64,000 nt of DNA, taken from assembly GCF_007096885.1 (NCBI RefSeq), contig NZ_VJNO01000007.1, forward strand, positions 161,074-225,073. The letters run 5' to 3'. This document shows positions 25,141 through 34,557 of the stretch, piece after piece (the stretch's first letter is position 1; every line of letters starts with the position of its first letter). The position numbers and the translations under genes were made by a program. The DNA is from Streptomyces sp. 130. GTDB taxonomy: Bacteria > Actinomycetota > Actinomycetes > Streptomycetales > Streptomycetaceae. The notes beneath the pieces are model-generated. The model did not search any database, was not told the DNA's origin, and saw only the letters and a list, made by a program, of their open reading frames with translations.

Positions 25141-25835
25141 CCGACACGCCTGTCCGGCTCCTGATCATCGACGACGACCCGCTCGTCCGGGCCGGGCTGA
25201 CCCTGATGCTGGGCGGCGCCGACGACATCGACATCGTGGGCGAGGGCGCCGACGGCGGCGAGGCGGCGGAGCTTGTCGACCGGCTGCGGCCCGACGTGGT
25301 CCTGATGGACATCCGGATGCCGGTCGTGGACGGCCTGACCGCCACCGAAGCGCTGCGCGCCCGGCCCGACGCGCCGGAGGTCGTCGTCCTGACCACCTTC
25401 CACGCCGACGAGCAGGTGCTGCGTGCCATCCGCGCCGGGGCCGCCGGCTTCGTCCTCAAGGACACCCCGCCCGCCCGCATCGTGGAGTCGGTGCGCCGGG
25501 TCGCGGCCGGCGACCCGGTCCTCTCACCCGCCGTCACCCGGCAGCTCATGGCCCGGGCGGCCGGCGCCGGGCAGGAGGAGCGCGTGGACCGGGCCGCCCG
25601 GGCGCGCGAGCGGATCGCGCTGCTCGCCGACCGGGAACGCGAGGTGGCCGTCGCCGTGGGACGGGGCCGGTCCAACGCGGAGATCGCCGCGGCGCTCTAC
25701 CTCAGCGTCGCCACGGTGAAGACCCAGGTCTCCCGCATCCTCGCCAAGTTCGGCTTCAACAACCGCGTCCAGATCGCCCTGCTCGTCCACGACGCCGGCC
25801 TGCTCGACGACGAGAGCGGATCGAATCCGGCCTGA
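25137..25835 (+). CDS. Two-component response regulator, LuxR/NarL type
   Basis: A 232-residue regulator. The receiver domain has IIDDDP (about 10-15) and phosphoacceptor Asp58 in VLMDIRMP, and the switch Lys lies in FVLKDTPP. The LuxR helix-turn-helix (about 165-225) includes LADREREVAVAVGRGRSNAEIAAALYLS-type residues followed by ATVKTQVSRILAKFG. It is coupled to the kinase gene by a 4-base overlap. No target is obvious apart from the divergent small membrane protein. Confidence 0.92.
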   Translation: MTDTPVRLLIIDDDPLVRAGLTLMLGGADDIDIVGEGADGGEAAELVDRLRPDVVLMDIRMPVVDGLTATEALRARPDAPEVVVLTTFHADEQVLRAIRAGAAGFVLKDTPPARIVESVRRVAAGDPVLSPAVTRQLMARAAGAGQEERVDRAARARERIALLADREREVAVAVGRGRSNAEIAAALYLSVATVKTQVSRILAKFGFNNRVQIALLVHDAGLLDDESGSNPA

Positions 25836-25920
25836 GGTCCGGCGTTCCCGGCAGGCGCCCCGCATACGCTGAACGGGCCGGTCCTCGCAGCGGGGACGAC
25901 ACGACCGGGAGGGCGGGCCC

Positions 25921-27096
25921 ATGTCCGAAGTCGATGTGGATCTCAGCGGGTTGGCCGACTTCACCGCGCATCCTTACCCCTACTACGAGCGGATGCGCGC
26001 GGCCGGACCCGTGCACCTCGTCCGCACCGGCGAGTTCGACCGCGTCTGGCTCGTCGTCGGATACGACGAGGGCCGGGCCGTCCTGGCCGACCAGCGCTTC
26101 GGCAAGGACTGGCGCGCGCTGCCCGGTGAGACCGGCGGCGACCCGATCAACGCCAACATGCTGGAGACGGACGCCCCCGACCACACCCGGCTGCGCAAGC
26201 TCGTCGCCCGCGAGTTCACCCCGCGCCGGATCGAGGCGCTGCGCCCCCGGGTCGAGGAGATCACCGGCGGACTCCTCGACCTCATGGTCCCCGAAGGCCG
26301 CGCCGATCTCGTGGACGCGCTCGCCTTCCCGCTCCCCATGACCGTGATCTGCGAGCTGCTCGGCGTCCCCGACCTGGACCGCTCCGCCTTCCGCAAGCTG
26401 TCCAACGGCGTCGTCGCCCCCGTGAACGCGGAGGAGGAGGGCGAGTCGGTCCGCGCCATGGGCGGCTATCTCACGGAGCTCATCGAGGAGAAGCGCCGCT
26501 CACCCGGCGACGACCTGCTCAGCGCCCTGATCGCCACCCGCCACGAGGACGACGACGCGCTCTCGCCCGACGAGCTGGTCGGCATGGCCTTCCTGCTGCT
26601 CGTCGCCGGCCACGAGACGACGGTCAACCTCATCTCCAACGGCGTACGCGCCCTCCTCGCCCACCCGGACCAGCTCGCCGCCCTCCGCGCCGACCTCTCG
26701 CTCCTCGACGGCGCGGTCGAGGAGATGCTGCGCTACGACGGACCCGTCGAGACGGCCACCCTCCGCTTCGCCCGGGAACCGGTCGAGGTGGGCTCCCGGA
26801 CCATCGGGACCGGCGACGCGATCCTGGTCTCCCTCGCCGGCTGCGACCGGGACCCGGCCCGCTACCCAGGGCCCGACCGCTTCGACATCCGCCGCGACAC
26901 CCGCGGCCACCTCGCCTTCGGACACGGCATCCACTTCTGCCTGGGCGCCCCGCTGGCCCGGATGGAGGGCCGCATCGCGATCCGCGCCCTGCTCGAACGC
27001 TGCCCCGGCCTGGAGGCCGACCCGGAGGCCGCCCCGCTCGACTGGCTGCCCGGCACGCTGATCCGGGGGGTGCGCCGCCTGCCGGTGCGCTGGTGA
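25921..27096 (+). CDS. Cytochrome P450 monooxygenase
   Basis: A 391-residue soluble bacterial P450. ATG at 25921 follows GGGAGGG. The I helix has LLVAGHETTVN (about 227-237, oxygen-activating Glu/Thr), the K helix has EEMLRYDGPVETATLR, and the heme loop is FGHGIHFCLGAPLARME with Cys ligand at about 341. Sequence style matches the CYP105/107 groups of Streptomyces, which hydroxylate macrolides, fatty acids or xenobiotics. No ferredoxin or reductase gene is adjacent, so partners must be elsewhere. The native substrate cannot be inferred. Confidence 0.93.
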   Translation: MSEVDVDLSGLADFTAHPYPYYERMRAAGPVHLVRTGEFDRVWLVVGYDEGRAVLADQRFGKDWRALPGETGGDPINANMLETDAPDHTRLRKLVAREFTPRRIEALRPRVEEITGGLLDLMVPEGRADLVDALAFPLPMTVICELLGVPDLDRSAFRKLSNGVVAPVNAEEEGESVRAMGGYLTELIEEKRRSPGDDLLSALIATRHEDDDALSPDELVGMAFLLLVAGHETTVNLISNGVRALLAHPDQLAALRADLSLLDGAVEEMLRYDGPVETATLRFAREPVEVGSRTIGTGDAILVSLAGCDRDPARYPGPDRFDIRRDTRGHLAFGHGIHFCLGAPLARMEGRIAIRALLERCPGLEADPEAAPLDWLPGTLIRGVRRLPVRW

Positions 27097-27236
27097 GCGA
27101 CGCGCCGCCGCCCTCCGCATGCCCCTCCGGGTCGCGGCGGCACACGCTCGGGGATACTTGCCCAGCCGGGCCGGGACCACAGGCCCCGGCTCCACCGGCA
27201 GCAGCACAGCGAGCAGCACAAGAAGGGCACGGCGTC

Positions 27237-28250
27237 GTGGCAAGGGTTCGGACAGGGGTACGTGCGATGGGCGCCGTGCTTGCGGCGGTGCTGGGGGTGT
27301 CCCTCATGGGATGCAGCAGCACCGGCGGCAAGCGGGCGGAGGAGCGTGCGGCCGAGGCCGCTGCCGAAGGCCGGGCCGCGGTGAACACGCCCCGCTGGAC
27401 CTTCGCCATGGTCACCCACTCGGGCGACGGCGACACCTTCTGGGACATCGTCCAGAAGGGCGCCGACATGGCGGCCAAGAAGGACAACATCAACTTCCTG
27501 TACTCGAAGAGCGACGAGGGCCAGCAGCAGGCCCAGCTGGTCCAGGCGGCCATCGACAAGAAGGTCGACGGGCTGATCGTCACGCTCGCCAAGCCCGACG
27601 CCATGAAGGACGTCGTCGCCAAGGCCGTCCGCGCCGGCATCCCCGTGATCACGGTGAACTCCGGCTCCGCCGAGTCCAAGGCGTACGGCGCGCTCACCCA
27701 CATCGGCCAGGACGAGTCCATCGCCGGTGAGGCAGTCGGCGACGAGCTGAACAAGCGCGGCCGCAAGAAGGCCCTCTGCATCCTGCACGAGCAGGGCAAC
27801 GTCGGCCACGAGCAGCGCTGCGCCGGCGCGAAGAAGACCTTCGACGGCCAGATGCAGAACCTGTACGTGGAGGGCACCAACATGCCCGACGTCCAGGCGT
27901 CCATCGAGGCGAAGCTCCAGTCCGACAAGGACATCGACGCGGTCGTCACGCTCGGCGCGCCCTTCGCGGACGCCGCCGTCAAGGCGAAGAAGACCGCCGG
28001 CAGCAAGGCCGAGGTCGACACCTTCGACCTCAACGCCACCGTCGCCGCCGGGCTGAAGTCCGAGACCCTCGGCTTCGCCGTCGACCAGCAGCCCTACCTC
28101 CAGGGCTACGAGGCCGTCGACCTGCTCTGGCTCTACCGCTACAACCGCAACGTCCTCGGCGGCGGCCGCCCCGTCCTCACCGGCCCGCAGATCATCACCG
28201 CGAAGGACGCCGGAACACTCGCCGAGTACGCCGACCGGGGCACCCGATGA
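27237..28250 (+). CDS. Sugar ABC transporter substrate-binding lipoprotein
   Basis: A 337-residue lipoprotein from GTG 27237, with AGAAGGG upstream; an in-frame GTG at 27093 overlapping the P450 would give a non-secretory extension. The lipobox is SLMGC (Cys26). The mature part is a periplasmic-binding-protein-like (ribose/xylose type) fold with [34 protein letters not shown] and [10 protein letters not shown]. It is the first gene of an importer operon (binding protein, permease, ATPase) followed by a ROK sugar kinase. The substrate is probably a monosaccharide, identity unknown. Confidence 0.92.
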   Translation: MARVRTGVRAMGAVLAAVLGVSLMGCSSTGGKRAEERAAEAAAEGRAAVNTPRWTFAMVTHSGDGDTFWDIVQKGADMAAKKDNINFLYSKSDEGQQQAQLVQAAIDKKVDGLIVTLAKPDAMKDVVAKAVRAGIPVITVNSGSAESKAYGALTHIGQDESIAGEAVGDELNKRGRKKALCILHEQGNVGHEQRCAGAKKTFDGQMQNLYVEGTNMPDVQASIEAKLQSDKDIDAVVTLGAPFADAAVKAKKTAGSKAEVDTFDLNATVAAGLKSETLGFAVDQQPYLQGYEAVDLLWLYRYNRNVLGGGRPVLTGPQIITAKDAGTLAEYADRGTR

Positions 28251-29293
28251 CCGCCGGGCCCGGATCGACCGCCGTCACCGACGAACGGCTGCTGCGCACC
28301 TCACCGCTGCGAAGGCTCCTCGGCCGCCCGGAGCTGGGCTCGGTCGTCGGCGCGCTCGCCGTCTTCCTCTTCTTCGCCGTCGTCGCCGACAGCTTCCTGC
28401 GCGTCACCAGCTTCGGCACGGTGCTCTACGCGGCCTCCACCATCGGGATCATGGCGGCTCCGGTCGCGCTCCTGATGATCGGCGGCGAGTTCGACCTGTC
28501 GGCCGGTGTGATGGTCACCAGCTCCGCGCTGGTCTCCTCGATGTTCAGCTACCAGATGACGGCCAACGTCTGGGTCGGCGTCTTCGTGTCGTTGCTGGTC
28601 ACGCTCGCCTTCGGCGCGTTCAACGGCTTCATGCTGACCCGTACGAAACTGCCCAGCTTCATCATCACGCTGGGCACGTTCCTGATGCTGACCGGGCTCA
28701 ACCTGGGCCTCACCAAGCTGATCAGCGGCACCGTGTCCACGAAGGGCATCGGCGACATGGAGGGCTTCCCCTCCGCCCGCAAGCTCTTCGCCTCGTACTG
28801 GACCGTCGGCGGCGTCGAGCTCAAGGTGACGCTCCTGTGGTGGGCCGGACTGGTGGCCGTCGCCACCTGGATTCTGCTCCGCACCCGCTTCGGCAACTGG
28901 ATCTTCGCCGTCGGGGGCGGCGCGGACGCGGCCCGCGCGGTCGGCGTCCCGGTCGTCCGTACCAAGATCGGGCTCTACCTGGGCGTCGCCTTCGCCGCCT
29001 GGGTCTCCGGCCAGCACCTGCTGTTCAGCTACGACGTCGTGCAGTCCGGCGAGGGCGTGGGCAACGAGCTGATCTACATCATCGCGGCCGTCATCGGCGG
29101 CTGCCTGATCACCGGCGGTTACGGCTCCGCGATCGGCTCGGCGGTCGGCGCCCTGATCTTCGGCATGACCAGCAAGGGCATCGTGTACGCGGAGTGGAAC
29201 CCGGACTGGTTCAAGTTCTTCCTGGGAGCGATGCTGCTCCTGGCCACCCTGCTGAACGCATGGGTACGCAAGCGCGCGGAGGCGACGACATGA
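28247..29293 (+). CDS. Sugar ABC transporter permease (RbsC/XylH type)
   Basis: A 348-residue inner-membrane permease of the ribose/xylose type with about ten hydrophobic helices. The conserved EFDLSAG near residue 83 and the cytoplasmic loop around [14 protein letters not shown] (about 222-235) are the family hallmarks. It overlaps the binding-protein stop and the ATPase start by four bases each. Being a single permease gene, it would homodimerise. Confidence 0.92.
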   Translation: MTAGPGSTAVTDERLLRTSPLRRLLGRPELGSVVGALAVFLFFAVVADSFLRVTSFGTVLYAASTIGIMAAPVALLMIGGEFDLSAGVMVTSSALVSSMFSYQMTANVWVGVFVSLLVTLAFGAFNGFMLTRTKLPSFIITLGTFLMLTGLNLGLTKLISGTVSTKGIGDMEGFPSARKLFASYWTVGGVELKVTLLWWAGLVAVATWILLRTRFGNWIFAVGGGADAARAVGVPVVRTKIGLYLGVAFAAWVSGQHLLFSYDVVQSGEGVGNELIYIIAAVIGGCLITGGYGSAIGSAVGALIFGMTSKGIVYAEWNPDWFKFFLGAMLLLATLLNAWVRKRAEATT

Positions 29294-30141
29294 CGGCCCC
29301 CCAGGCCCCCAAGGCCCCCGAAGGGCCCGAGGACACCGGCCGGCAGGCCCTCGTCGAGCTGGACGACGTGGCCAAGTACTACGGCAACATCAAGGCGCTG
29401 GAAGGCGTCTCGCTGGAGGTCCACGCGGGCGAGATCTCCTGCGTGCTCGGTGACAACGGCGCCGGCAAGTCCACCCTCATCAAGATCATCGCGGGGCTGC
29501 ACCGGCACGACGCCGGGCGGTTCCTCATCGACGGCGAGGAGACCACCCTCGCCAACCCGCGCGACGCCCTCGACCGGGGCATCGCCACCGTCTACCAGGA
29601 CCTCGCGGTCGTCCCCCTGATGCCGGTCTGGCGCAACTTCTTCCTGGGCTCCGAGCCGACCACCGGCGCCGGCCCCTTCAAGCGCCTCGACGTGAAGCTG
29701 ATGCGCGAGACGACCCGCTCGGCGCTGCTGCGCATGGGCATCGACCTGCGCGACGTGGACCAGCCCATCGGCACCCTCTCCGGCGGCGAGCGGCAGTGCG
29801 TGGCCATCGCGCGCGCCGTCCACTTCGGCGCCAAGGTGCTCGTCCTGGACGAGCCCACGGCCGCGCTCGGCGTCAAGCAGTCCGGAGTCGTCCTGAAGTA
29901 CATCGCGGCCGCCCGGGACGCCGGCCTCGGCGTGGTCCTCATCACGCACAACCCGCACCACGCGTACCTCGTCGGTGACCGCTTCGTCCTCCTGAAGCGG
30001 GGCGCCATGGCCGGCAGCCACACCAAGGACGGCGTCACGCTGGACGAACTGACGCGGCAGATGGCGGGCGGCAGCGAGCTGGAGGAGCTGAGCCACGAGC
30101 TGGAGCGCACCTCCGGACCGGGGACCGGCGACACCGTGTAG
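29290..30141 (+). CDS. Sugar ABC transporter ATP-binding protein (single NBD)
   Basis: A 283-residue ATPase. Walker A is GDNGAGKST (about 55-63), the Q loop is VYQDLAVV, the signature is [15 protein letters not shown] (about 163-177), Walker B is [12 protein letters not shown] and the switch is [10 protein letters not shown] (with the His before Asn). It has one nucleotide-binding domain, unlike the double-NBD RbsA/XylG, matching the FrcA-like group. Walker B is followed by GVKQSG as in sugar importers of this class. Coupled to the permease gene by ATGA. Confidence 0.92.
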   Translation: MTAPQAPKAPEGPEDTGRQALVELDDVAKYYGNIKALEGVSLEVHAGEISCVLGDNGAGKSTLIKIIAGLHRHDAGRFLIDGEETTLANPRDALDRGIATVYQDLAVVPLMPVWRNFFLGSEPTTGAGPFKRLDVKLMRETTRSALLRMGIDLRDVDQPIGTLSGGERQCVAIARAVHFGAKVLVLDEPTAALGVKQSGVVLKYIAAARDAGLGVVLITHNPHHAYLVGDRFVLLKRGAMAGSHTKDGVTLDELTRQMAGGSELEELSHELERTSGPGTGDTV

Positions 30142-30252
30142 CGAAGGCGCCCGGCGCCCCGGCCCTCCGGGCAATGGCAGAATCGGGGCAGACGGGCGCC
30201 GTCCGCCACCGGGATCACTCCTGACCCGGTTACCCCAGACCTTTCAGGGACG

Positions 30253-31416
30253 ATGAGCACGTACCGCGACTTCGCACACCGCGGCTCCGCCCGCGCGACC
30301 GTCCTGCGGACCGTGGGCACCCGGGAAAGGCGCTCGCACCTCACGGCGCCCCGGGTCCCCACGGTCGGCATCGACATCGGCGGCACCAAGGTCATGGCCG
30401 GCGTCGTGGACGCCGACGGCACGATCCTGGAGACCGTGCGCACCGAGACCCCGGACAAGTCCAAGAGCCCGAAGGTCGTCGAGGACACCATCGTGGAGCT
30501 GGTCCTCGACCTCTCCGACCGGCACGACGTGCACGCGGTGGGCATCGGCGCGGCCGGCTGGGTCGACGCCGACCGCTCCAAGGTCCTCTTCGCCCCGCAC
30601 CTGGCCTGGCGTGACGAGCCCCTGCGCGACGCCCTCGCCTCCCGGCTCGTCGTCCCCGTCATGGTGGACAACGACGCCAACACCGCCGCCTGGGCCGAGT
30701 GGCGCTTCGGCGCGGGGCGCGGCGAGGACCACCTCGTCATGATCACCCTCGGCACCGGCATCGGCGGCGCGATCCTGGAGGACGGCCAGGTCAAGCGCGG
30801 CAAGTACGGCGTCGCCGGTGAGTTCGGCCACATGCAGGTGGTGCCGGGCGGCCACCGCTGCCCGTGCGGCAACCGCGGCTGCTGGGAGCAGTACAGCTCC
30901 GGCAACGCCCTGGTCCGCGAGGCCCGCGAGCTGGCCGCCGCCGACTCGCCGGTCGCGCACGGGATCATCGAGCGCGTCAAGGGCAACGTCCCGGACATCA
31001 CCGGACCGCTCATCACCGAACTGGCCCGCGAGGGCGACGCGATGTGCGTCGAGCTCCTCCAGGACATCGGCCAGTGGCTCGGCGTCGGCATCGCCAATCT
31101 GGCCGCCGCGCTCGACCCCTCCTGCTTCGTCATCGGCGGCGGGGTCAGCGCCGCCGACGACCTGCTCATCGGCCCGGCCCGGGACGCCTTCAAGCGCCAG
31201 CTCACCGGGCGCGGCTACCGCCCCGAGGCCCGGATCGCCAAGGCGCAGCTCGGCCCGGAGGCCGGTATGGTCGGCGCGGCGGACCTCGCCCGGCTGGTCG
31301 CCCGGCGCTTCCGCCGCACCAACCGCCGCCGCGTCGAGCGGTACGAGCGGTACGCGCAGATCTACGACCAGGCGGCGAGCACCCTCCGCAGCAACCGCAA
31401 CACCCGCACTTCCTAG
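30253..31416 (+). CDS. ROK-family glucokinase
   Basis: A 387-residue ROK kinase phosphorylating glucose or a related sugar with ATP. An N-terminal extension of about 35 basic residues precedes the phosphate-binding loop GIDIGGTKVMAGV (about 38-50). The catalytic Asp lies in VMVDNDANTAAWAEW (about 137-151), then LGTGIGGAI, EFGHM, and the zinc motif CPCGNRGCWEQY (about 202-213). No N-terminal helix-turn-helix is evident, so it is a kinase rather than a ROK repressor. It sits 111 bases after the sugar importer operon, so it probably traps the imported sugar. Confidence 0.9.
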   Translation: MSTYRDFAHRGSARATVLRTVGTRERRSHLTAPRVPTVGIDIGGTKVMAGVVDADGTILETVRTETPDKSKSPKVVEDTIVELVLDLSDRHDVHAVGIGAAGWVDADRSKVLFAPHLAWRDEPLRDALASRLVVPVMVDNDANTAAWAEWRFGAGRGEDHLVMITLGTGIGGAILEDGQVKRGKYGVAGEFGHMQVVPGGHRCPCGNRGCWEQYSSGNALVREARELAAADSPVAHGIIERVKGNVPDITGPLITELAREGDAMCVELLQDIGQWLGVGIANLAAALDPSCFVIGGGVSAADDLLIGPARDAFKRQLTGRGYRPEARIAKAQLGPEAGMVGAADLARLVARRFRRTNRRRVERYERYAQIYDQAASTLRSNRNTRTS

Positions 31417-31429
31417 GGGCCCCACACCC

Positions 31430-32026
31430 ATGACCGCAGCCGAGCACCCCGTCGTGCCGCGCCAGTCCCCGCCGCCGGACGAGGGCGACGGGCCGCCCCC
31501 CGAGACCCGCCGCCATCTGATCCGCCGGCGCCTGATCACGGCGACGATCATCGTGCTGCTCATCGGCGTCCCCGCCGGCTACCTGCTGATCTCGGCGGGC
31601 CAGAGCCGCCGCTCCGGCCAGGACAAGGCCGCCGAGGCCGCCGCGCAGGGGCTGCGCCCCGGCTGGCCGTCCCGGATGCTGCGCCGCATCTTCGAGGTCC
31701 CGATCCCCGGTTACGCGACCGGTGTGCAGTACTACGAGACGAACAACTGGAAGGCCAGCCGGATGTACGTGCAGTTCCGCACGACGTCCAACGGCCTGGA
31801 CGCCTTCCTGACCGACATCGGCACCGGCCGCGCCGCCCTGGAACCCGGCAAGGTCACCATCAGCAAGCGCGACACCAAGATCGCCGGCTGGTACTTCGGT
31901 GACGGCGTCTCCTGGGCGGGCACCACCCACACCAACAAGGACCCGCGCCCCACCCAGGACATCACCGTGGACATGACGGACCCGATGTCACCCGTCGTCT
32001 ACGTCGTCTCCGCCGCGACCCCCTGA
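31430..32026 (+). CDS. Membrane-anchored extracytoplasmic protein of unknown function
   Basis: A 198-residue protein. The Pro/Arg-rich cytoplasmic N-terminus (about 1-38) is followed by one transmembrane helix (about 39-58, TATIIVLLIGVPAGYLLIS) and an extracytoplasmic domain of about 140 residues rich in aromatic and Thr residues, with SRMYVQFRTTSNGLDAFLTDIG and WYFGDGVSWAGTTHTN. I recognise no family. It follows the glucokinase gene by 13 bases and is likely cotranscribed. Its last 39 bases overlap the 3' end of the convergent PEP-mutase-family gene. Confidence 0.72.
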   Translation: MTAAEHPVVPRQSPPPDEGDGPPPETRRHLIRRRLITATIIVLLIGVPAGYLLISAGQSRRSGQDKAAEAAAQGLRPGWPSRMLRRIFEVPIPGYATGVQYYETNNWKASRMYVQFRTTSNGLDAFLTDIGTGRAALEPGKVTISKRDTKIAGWYFGDGVSWAGTTHTNKDPRPTQDITVDMTDPMSPVVYVVSAATP

Positions 32027-33568
32027 CCCGTCGCCCGGCGCCAGCGCCTGCACCGCGGCGTACGGGAGTGCTCCGCCCCGCACCGGGCCGCCGTCCCGGA
32101 TCGCGGCAGCCGTGGAGACGGCCCCGGCCAGCGCCTCCCGGTAGAGCAGCGAGCCCAGGCTGACCCGGCGCACCCCCAGGGCGCTCAGCTCGGCGATGCC
32201 GGGACCGGCCGGGCTGTACAGCACGTTCAGCGGGGCCGAGAGGACGGCGGTCAGCTCGGCGATCCCCGCCCGGTCGGAGAGACCCGGCACGAACACCCCG
32301 TCCGCACCGGCCTGCTCGTAGACCGCGAGACGGGCCGCGGTCCGCTCCTGTCCGAGCCCCAGCCAGTACGTGTCCGTGCGGGCGTTGACGAACAGCCCGG
32401 GCACCGCCTCCTTCACGGCGGCGATCTTCGCGGCGTGCAGCTCCACCGGTGCCAGGGTGCCGTCGGCCCGCCCGTCCTCCAGATTGATCCCCGCCGCCCC
32501 CGCCTCGTACAGCCGGCGCGCGAAGACGGCGACCTCCGCCGGGTCGTCGCTGAACCCGCCTTCCGCGTCCACGCTGAACAGGAACGGCCCCCGGCCCAGC
32601 CGCCGGGCCAGGTCCGCGGTCGCCTCCTTCGTCGCCGCCGCCCCGTCCGGCAGCCCGAGCCCCGCCGCCACGCCCAGGCTGGTGGTCCCCACCGCCTCGA
32701 ACCCCTCGGCGGCCAGCGCGGCGGCCGACGCGTAGTCCCAGGCGTTGGGCAGCAGCAGGGCCCGCCCCTGGTGGTGCAGCCGGGCGAACGGGGTCATCGG
32801 CCGCCCGAGCAGCCCCTCGGTCAGCGCGAGGGCGTGCGCCCGGCCCGGGCAGACCCGGGGCGGCGCGCCGAAGGTGAGCGGCACGGGGTGGTCCTGCCGG
32901 GCGGCCACCAGGTCGAGGACCACCTCGTCGCCCTCGGCGATCTCCCGTCCGGCGACCCGGGTGGCGTGCGCGGCGACCCGGCGCATGACCCGCACCGGCG
33001 GATCGTCCCGCAGCACCCGGGCCACCGGCGCCCCGGCCCCGGCCGCCGCGACGGACTCGACCAGAGTGGCGGTCGCGGCGCACGCCTGGGCCAGGAGCCC
33101 GACGCGATTCGCGACGGCCTCCAGCTCGGCGTCGTCCGCCGGCTCCGGCGCGAGCAGGGCGACCAGCCGGGCTACGGCCCGGTCGGCGTCGCCCCCGCCG
33201 TCCTCGCCGAAGTACGCGTCCGCCACCAGCGCCACCTCCCCGGCGATCCGGTCCGGCTGCGGCATGTCCAGCGCGGCGGCCAGGCGGCTCACCACACGCG
33301 TCCGCAGATCGCCCTCCCCGCCGGGCGCCGACGCCGCCCGGTGCAGATCGGCCGGGGCCAGGCGGTCGAGTTCGGCCTCCACCAGGGCCCGGCGCCGCTT
33401 GTGCGGCTCACCGGAGGCGAACCTCGCCACGGTGGCCCGCAGCCAGGCGACGCTCGCGCCGGGCGGGCCGTCGGCCGGGTCCGGTGCCGGAGGGACGAGC
33501 GCGGGGTCGGCGAGGGCCGCTCGGATCTGCGCGTACTGGCTGAACTCGTGCGTGATGGGGTGGCTCAT
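31988..33568 (-). CDS. P450-like remnant fused to isocitrate lyase/PEP mutase-family enzyme
   Basis: A 526-residue fusion. The N-terminal ~260 residues look like a shortened cytochrome P450: VLRDDPPVRVMRRVAAHATRVAG resembles the region after the K helix, and FGAPPRVCPGRAHALAL carries a heme-Cys-type motif. The usual I helix and EXXR are not clear. The C-terminal ~255 residues (from about 262, LHHQGRALLLPNAWDYASAAAL) are a complete isocitrate lyase/PEP mutase-superfamily barrel with GVAAGLGLPDG, VDAEGGFSDDP, AGINLEDGR, and FVNARTDTYW. These enzymes cleave or rearrange C-C or C-P bonds of 2-oxo acids. Convergent overlap of 39 bases with the preceding gene. Confidence 0.85.
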   Translation of the reverse strand: MSHPITHEFSQYAQIRAALADPALVPPAPDPADGPPGASVAWLRATVARFASGEPHKRRRALVEAELDRLAPADLHRAASAPGGEGDLRTRVVSRLAAALDMPQPDRIAGEVALVADAYFGEDGGGDADRAVARLVALLAPEPADDAELEAVANRVGLLAQACAATATLVESVAAAGAGAPVARVLRDDPPVRVMRRVAAHATRVAGREIAEGDEVVLDLVAARQDHPVPLTFGAPPRVCPGRAHALALTEGLLGRPMTPFARLHHQGRALLLPNAWDYASAAALAAEGFEAVGTTSLGVAAGLGLPDGAAATKEATADLARRLGRGPFLFSVDAEGGFSDDPAEVAVFARRLYEAGAAGINLEDGRADGTLAPVELHAAKIAAVKEAVPGLFVNARTDTYWLGLGQERTAARLAVYEQAGADGVFVPGLSDRAGIAELTAVLSAPLNVLYSPAGPGIAELSALGVRRVSLGSLLYREALAGAVSTAAAIRDGGPVRGGALPYAAVQALAPGDGSGGRGGDDVDDG

Positions 33569-33633
33569 GGCCCCGACCGTAGGCCCGGAACACTTCGGCG
33601 TCCGCCGAACCGTCGTTGCGCCACCATGGAGCC

Positions 33634-34308
33634 ATGTCCTCTCTCGCCGACACCGCCGCTCTCTTCGCCGACCGGACCCGCGCCGCCTTCTGCGAGGCGC
33701 TGCTCGACGGGCGGGCCTGGACGTCCGGCGAGCTGGCCCGGCACGCGGGCGTCAGCGCGTCCGCCGCCAGTGAGCAGATCTCCCGCCTCGTGGCCGGAGG
33801 GCTCCTGGCCGAGGAGCGCCAGGGCCGGCACCGCTACGTCCGGCTCGCGGGCCCGGAAGCCGCCGCGCTGACCGAGGCGCTTGCCGCGTACGCCCCCGGC
33901 AGCTCCCGCCCGCGCACCCTGCGCGCCTCGGTCCGCCAGGACGCCGAGGCCCGGGCGCGCACCTGCTACGACCATCTCGCGGGCCGGCTCGGCGTCGCCC
34001 TGGCGGATGCGATGAGCGCGCGCGGCCTGGTCGACACCGGCTCCGGGATCGCCGTCACCCCGGCGGGCCGCACCTGGCTGGCCGACGCCCTGGACTACCG
34101 GCAGCCCGCCGGGGCCCGGCGCCCCCTCGTCCGTACCTGCCTGGACTGGACCGAGCGCCGCTCCCACCTCGCCGGCGCGCTGGGCGCGGCGCTGTGCACG
34201 GCGGCCCTGGAGCGCGGGTGGGTGCGGCGCGTCGGCTCGGGCCGCGCGGTGAAGGTGACACCGGAGGGCAGCGCGGCGTTCGGGGAACTGCTCGGGGTGG
34301 AGGTGTGA
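33634..34308 (+). CDS. ArsR-like winged-helix regulator
   Basis: A 224-residue DNA-binding protein from ATG 33634 with GGAG just upstream. The N-terminal ArsR-type winged helix (about 1-75) has RAAFCEALLDGRAWTSGELARHAGVSASAASEQISRLVAGGLL. The C-terminal half is a second helical domain with TCLDWTERRSHLAGALGAALCTAALERGW, characteristic of ArsR-like regulators of about 220 residues in actinomycetes. No CxC metal site is visible. It is divergent from the PEP-mutase-family fusion gene (65-base spacer), which is its likely target. Confidence 0.87.
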   Translation: MSSLADTAALFADRTRAAFCEALLDGRAWTSGELARHAGVSASAASEQISRLVAGGLLAEERQGRHRYVRLAGPEAAALTEALAAYAPGSSRPRTLRASVRQDAEARARTCYDHLAGRLGVALADAMSARGLVDTGSGIAVTPAGRTWLADALDYRQPAGARRPLVRTCLDWTERRSHLAGALGAALCTAALERGWVRRVGSGRAVKVTPEGSAAFGELLGVEV

Positions 34309-34369
34309 GGGGCCGCCCCCGGCGCGCGGCGGCCGGGGTGGCCGCCTGATCCGCGCGGCGGGCACCGGG

Positions 34370-34393
34370 ACGGGGCGCCTTCGGGCGCCCCGT
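34370..34393 (+). terminator. Terminator hairpin with TTCG tetraloop
   Basis: ACGGGGCGCC, loop TTCG, GGCGCCCCGT: a perfect 10-bp stem capped by the very stable UUCG tetraloop, 62 bases after the ArsR-like gene. No T run follows. Confidence 0.8.
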
Positions 34394-34557
34394 TCGCGTG
34401 TCCGAAAGGGTTCTTCGGGGCGGATCGCTATCGGCTACTCAGGGTACTTGTCGCACTTTTTCAGAGTGTTACGCGGCTTTTATCCCGCGGGTCATGGCAT
34501 CTCTTAGGTCGATCGATTGATCAGTACGACAATCATCCCGGCTCGAAGGAGTTCAGC
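34394..34557 (+). promoter_or_regulatory. Promoter region of the secreted-protein/sortase genes
   Basis: This stretch is distinctly AT-richer than its surroundings (around CGCACTTTTTCAGAGTGTTA and CGGCTTTTATCC). It must hold the promoter of the secreted protein, whose ribosome binding site AAGGAG is at about 34545-34550. I cannot choose a single -35/-10 pair with confidence. CGATCGATTGATC near 34510 is a short palindromic run. Confidence 0.4.

Noticed and set aside
31988..33568. Treating the N-terminal half as an active P450
   Set aside because: The oxygen-binding I-helix and EXXR signatures are not recognisable and the half is far shorter than a P450, so catalytic function is not supported.
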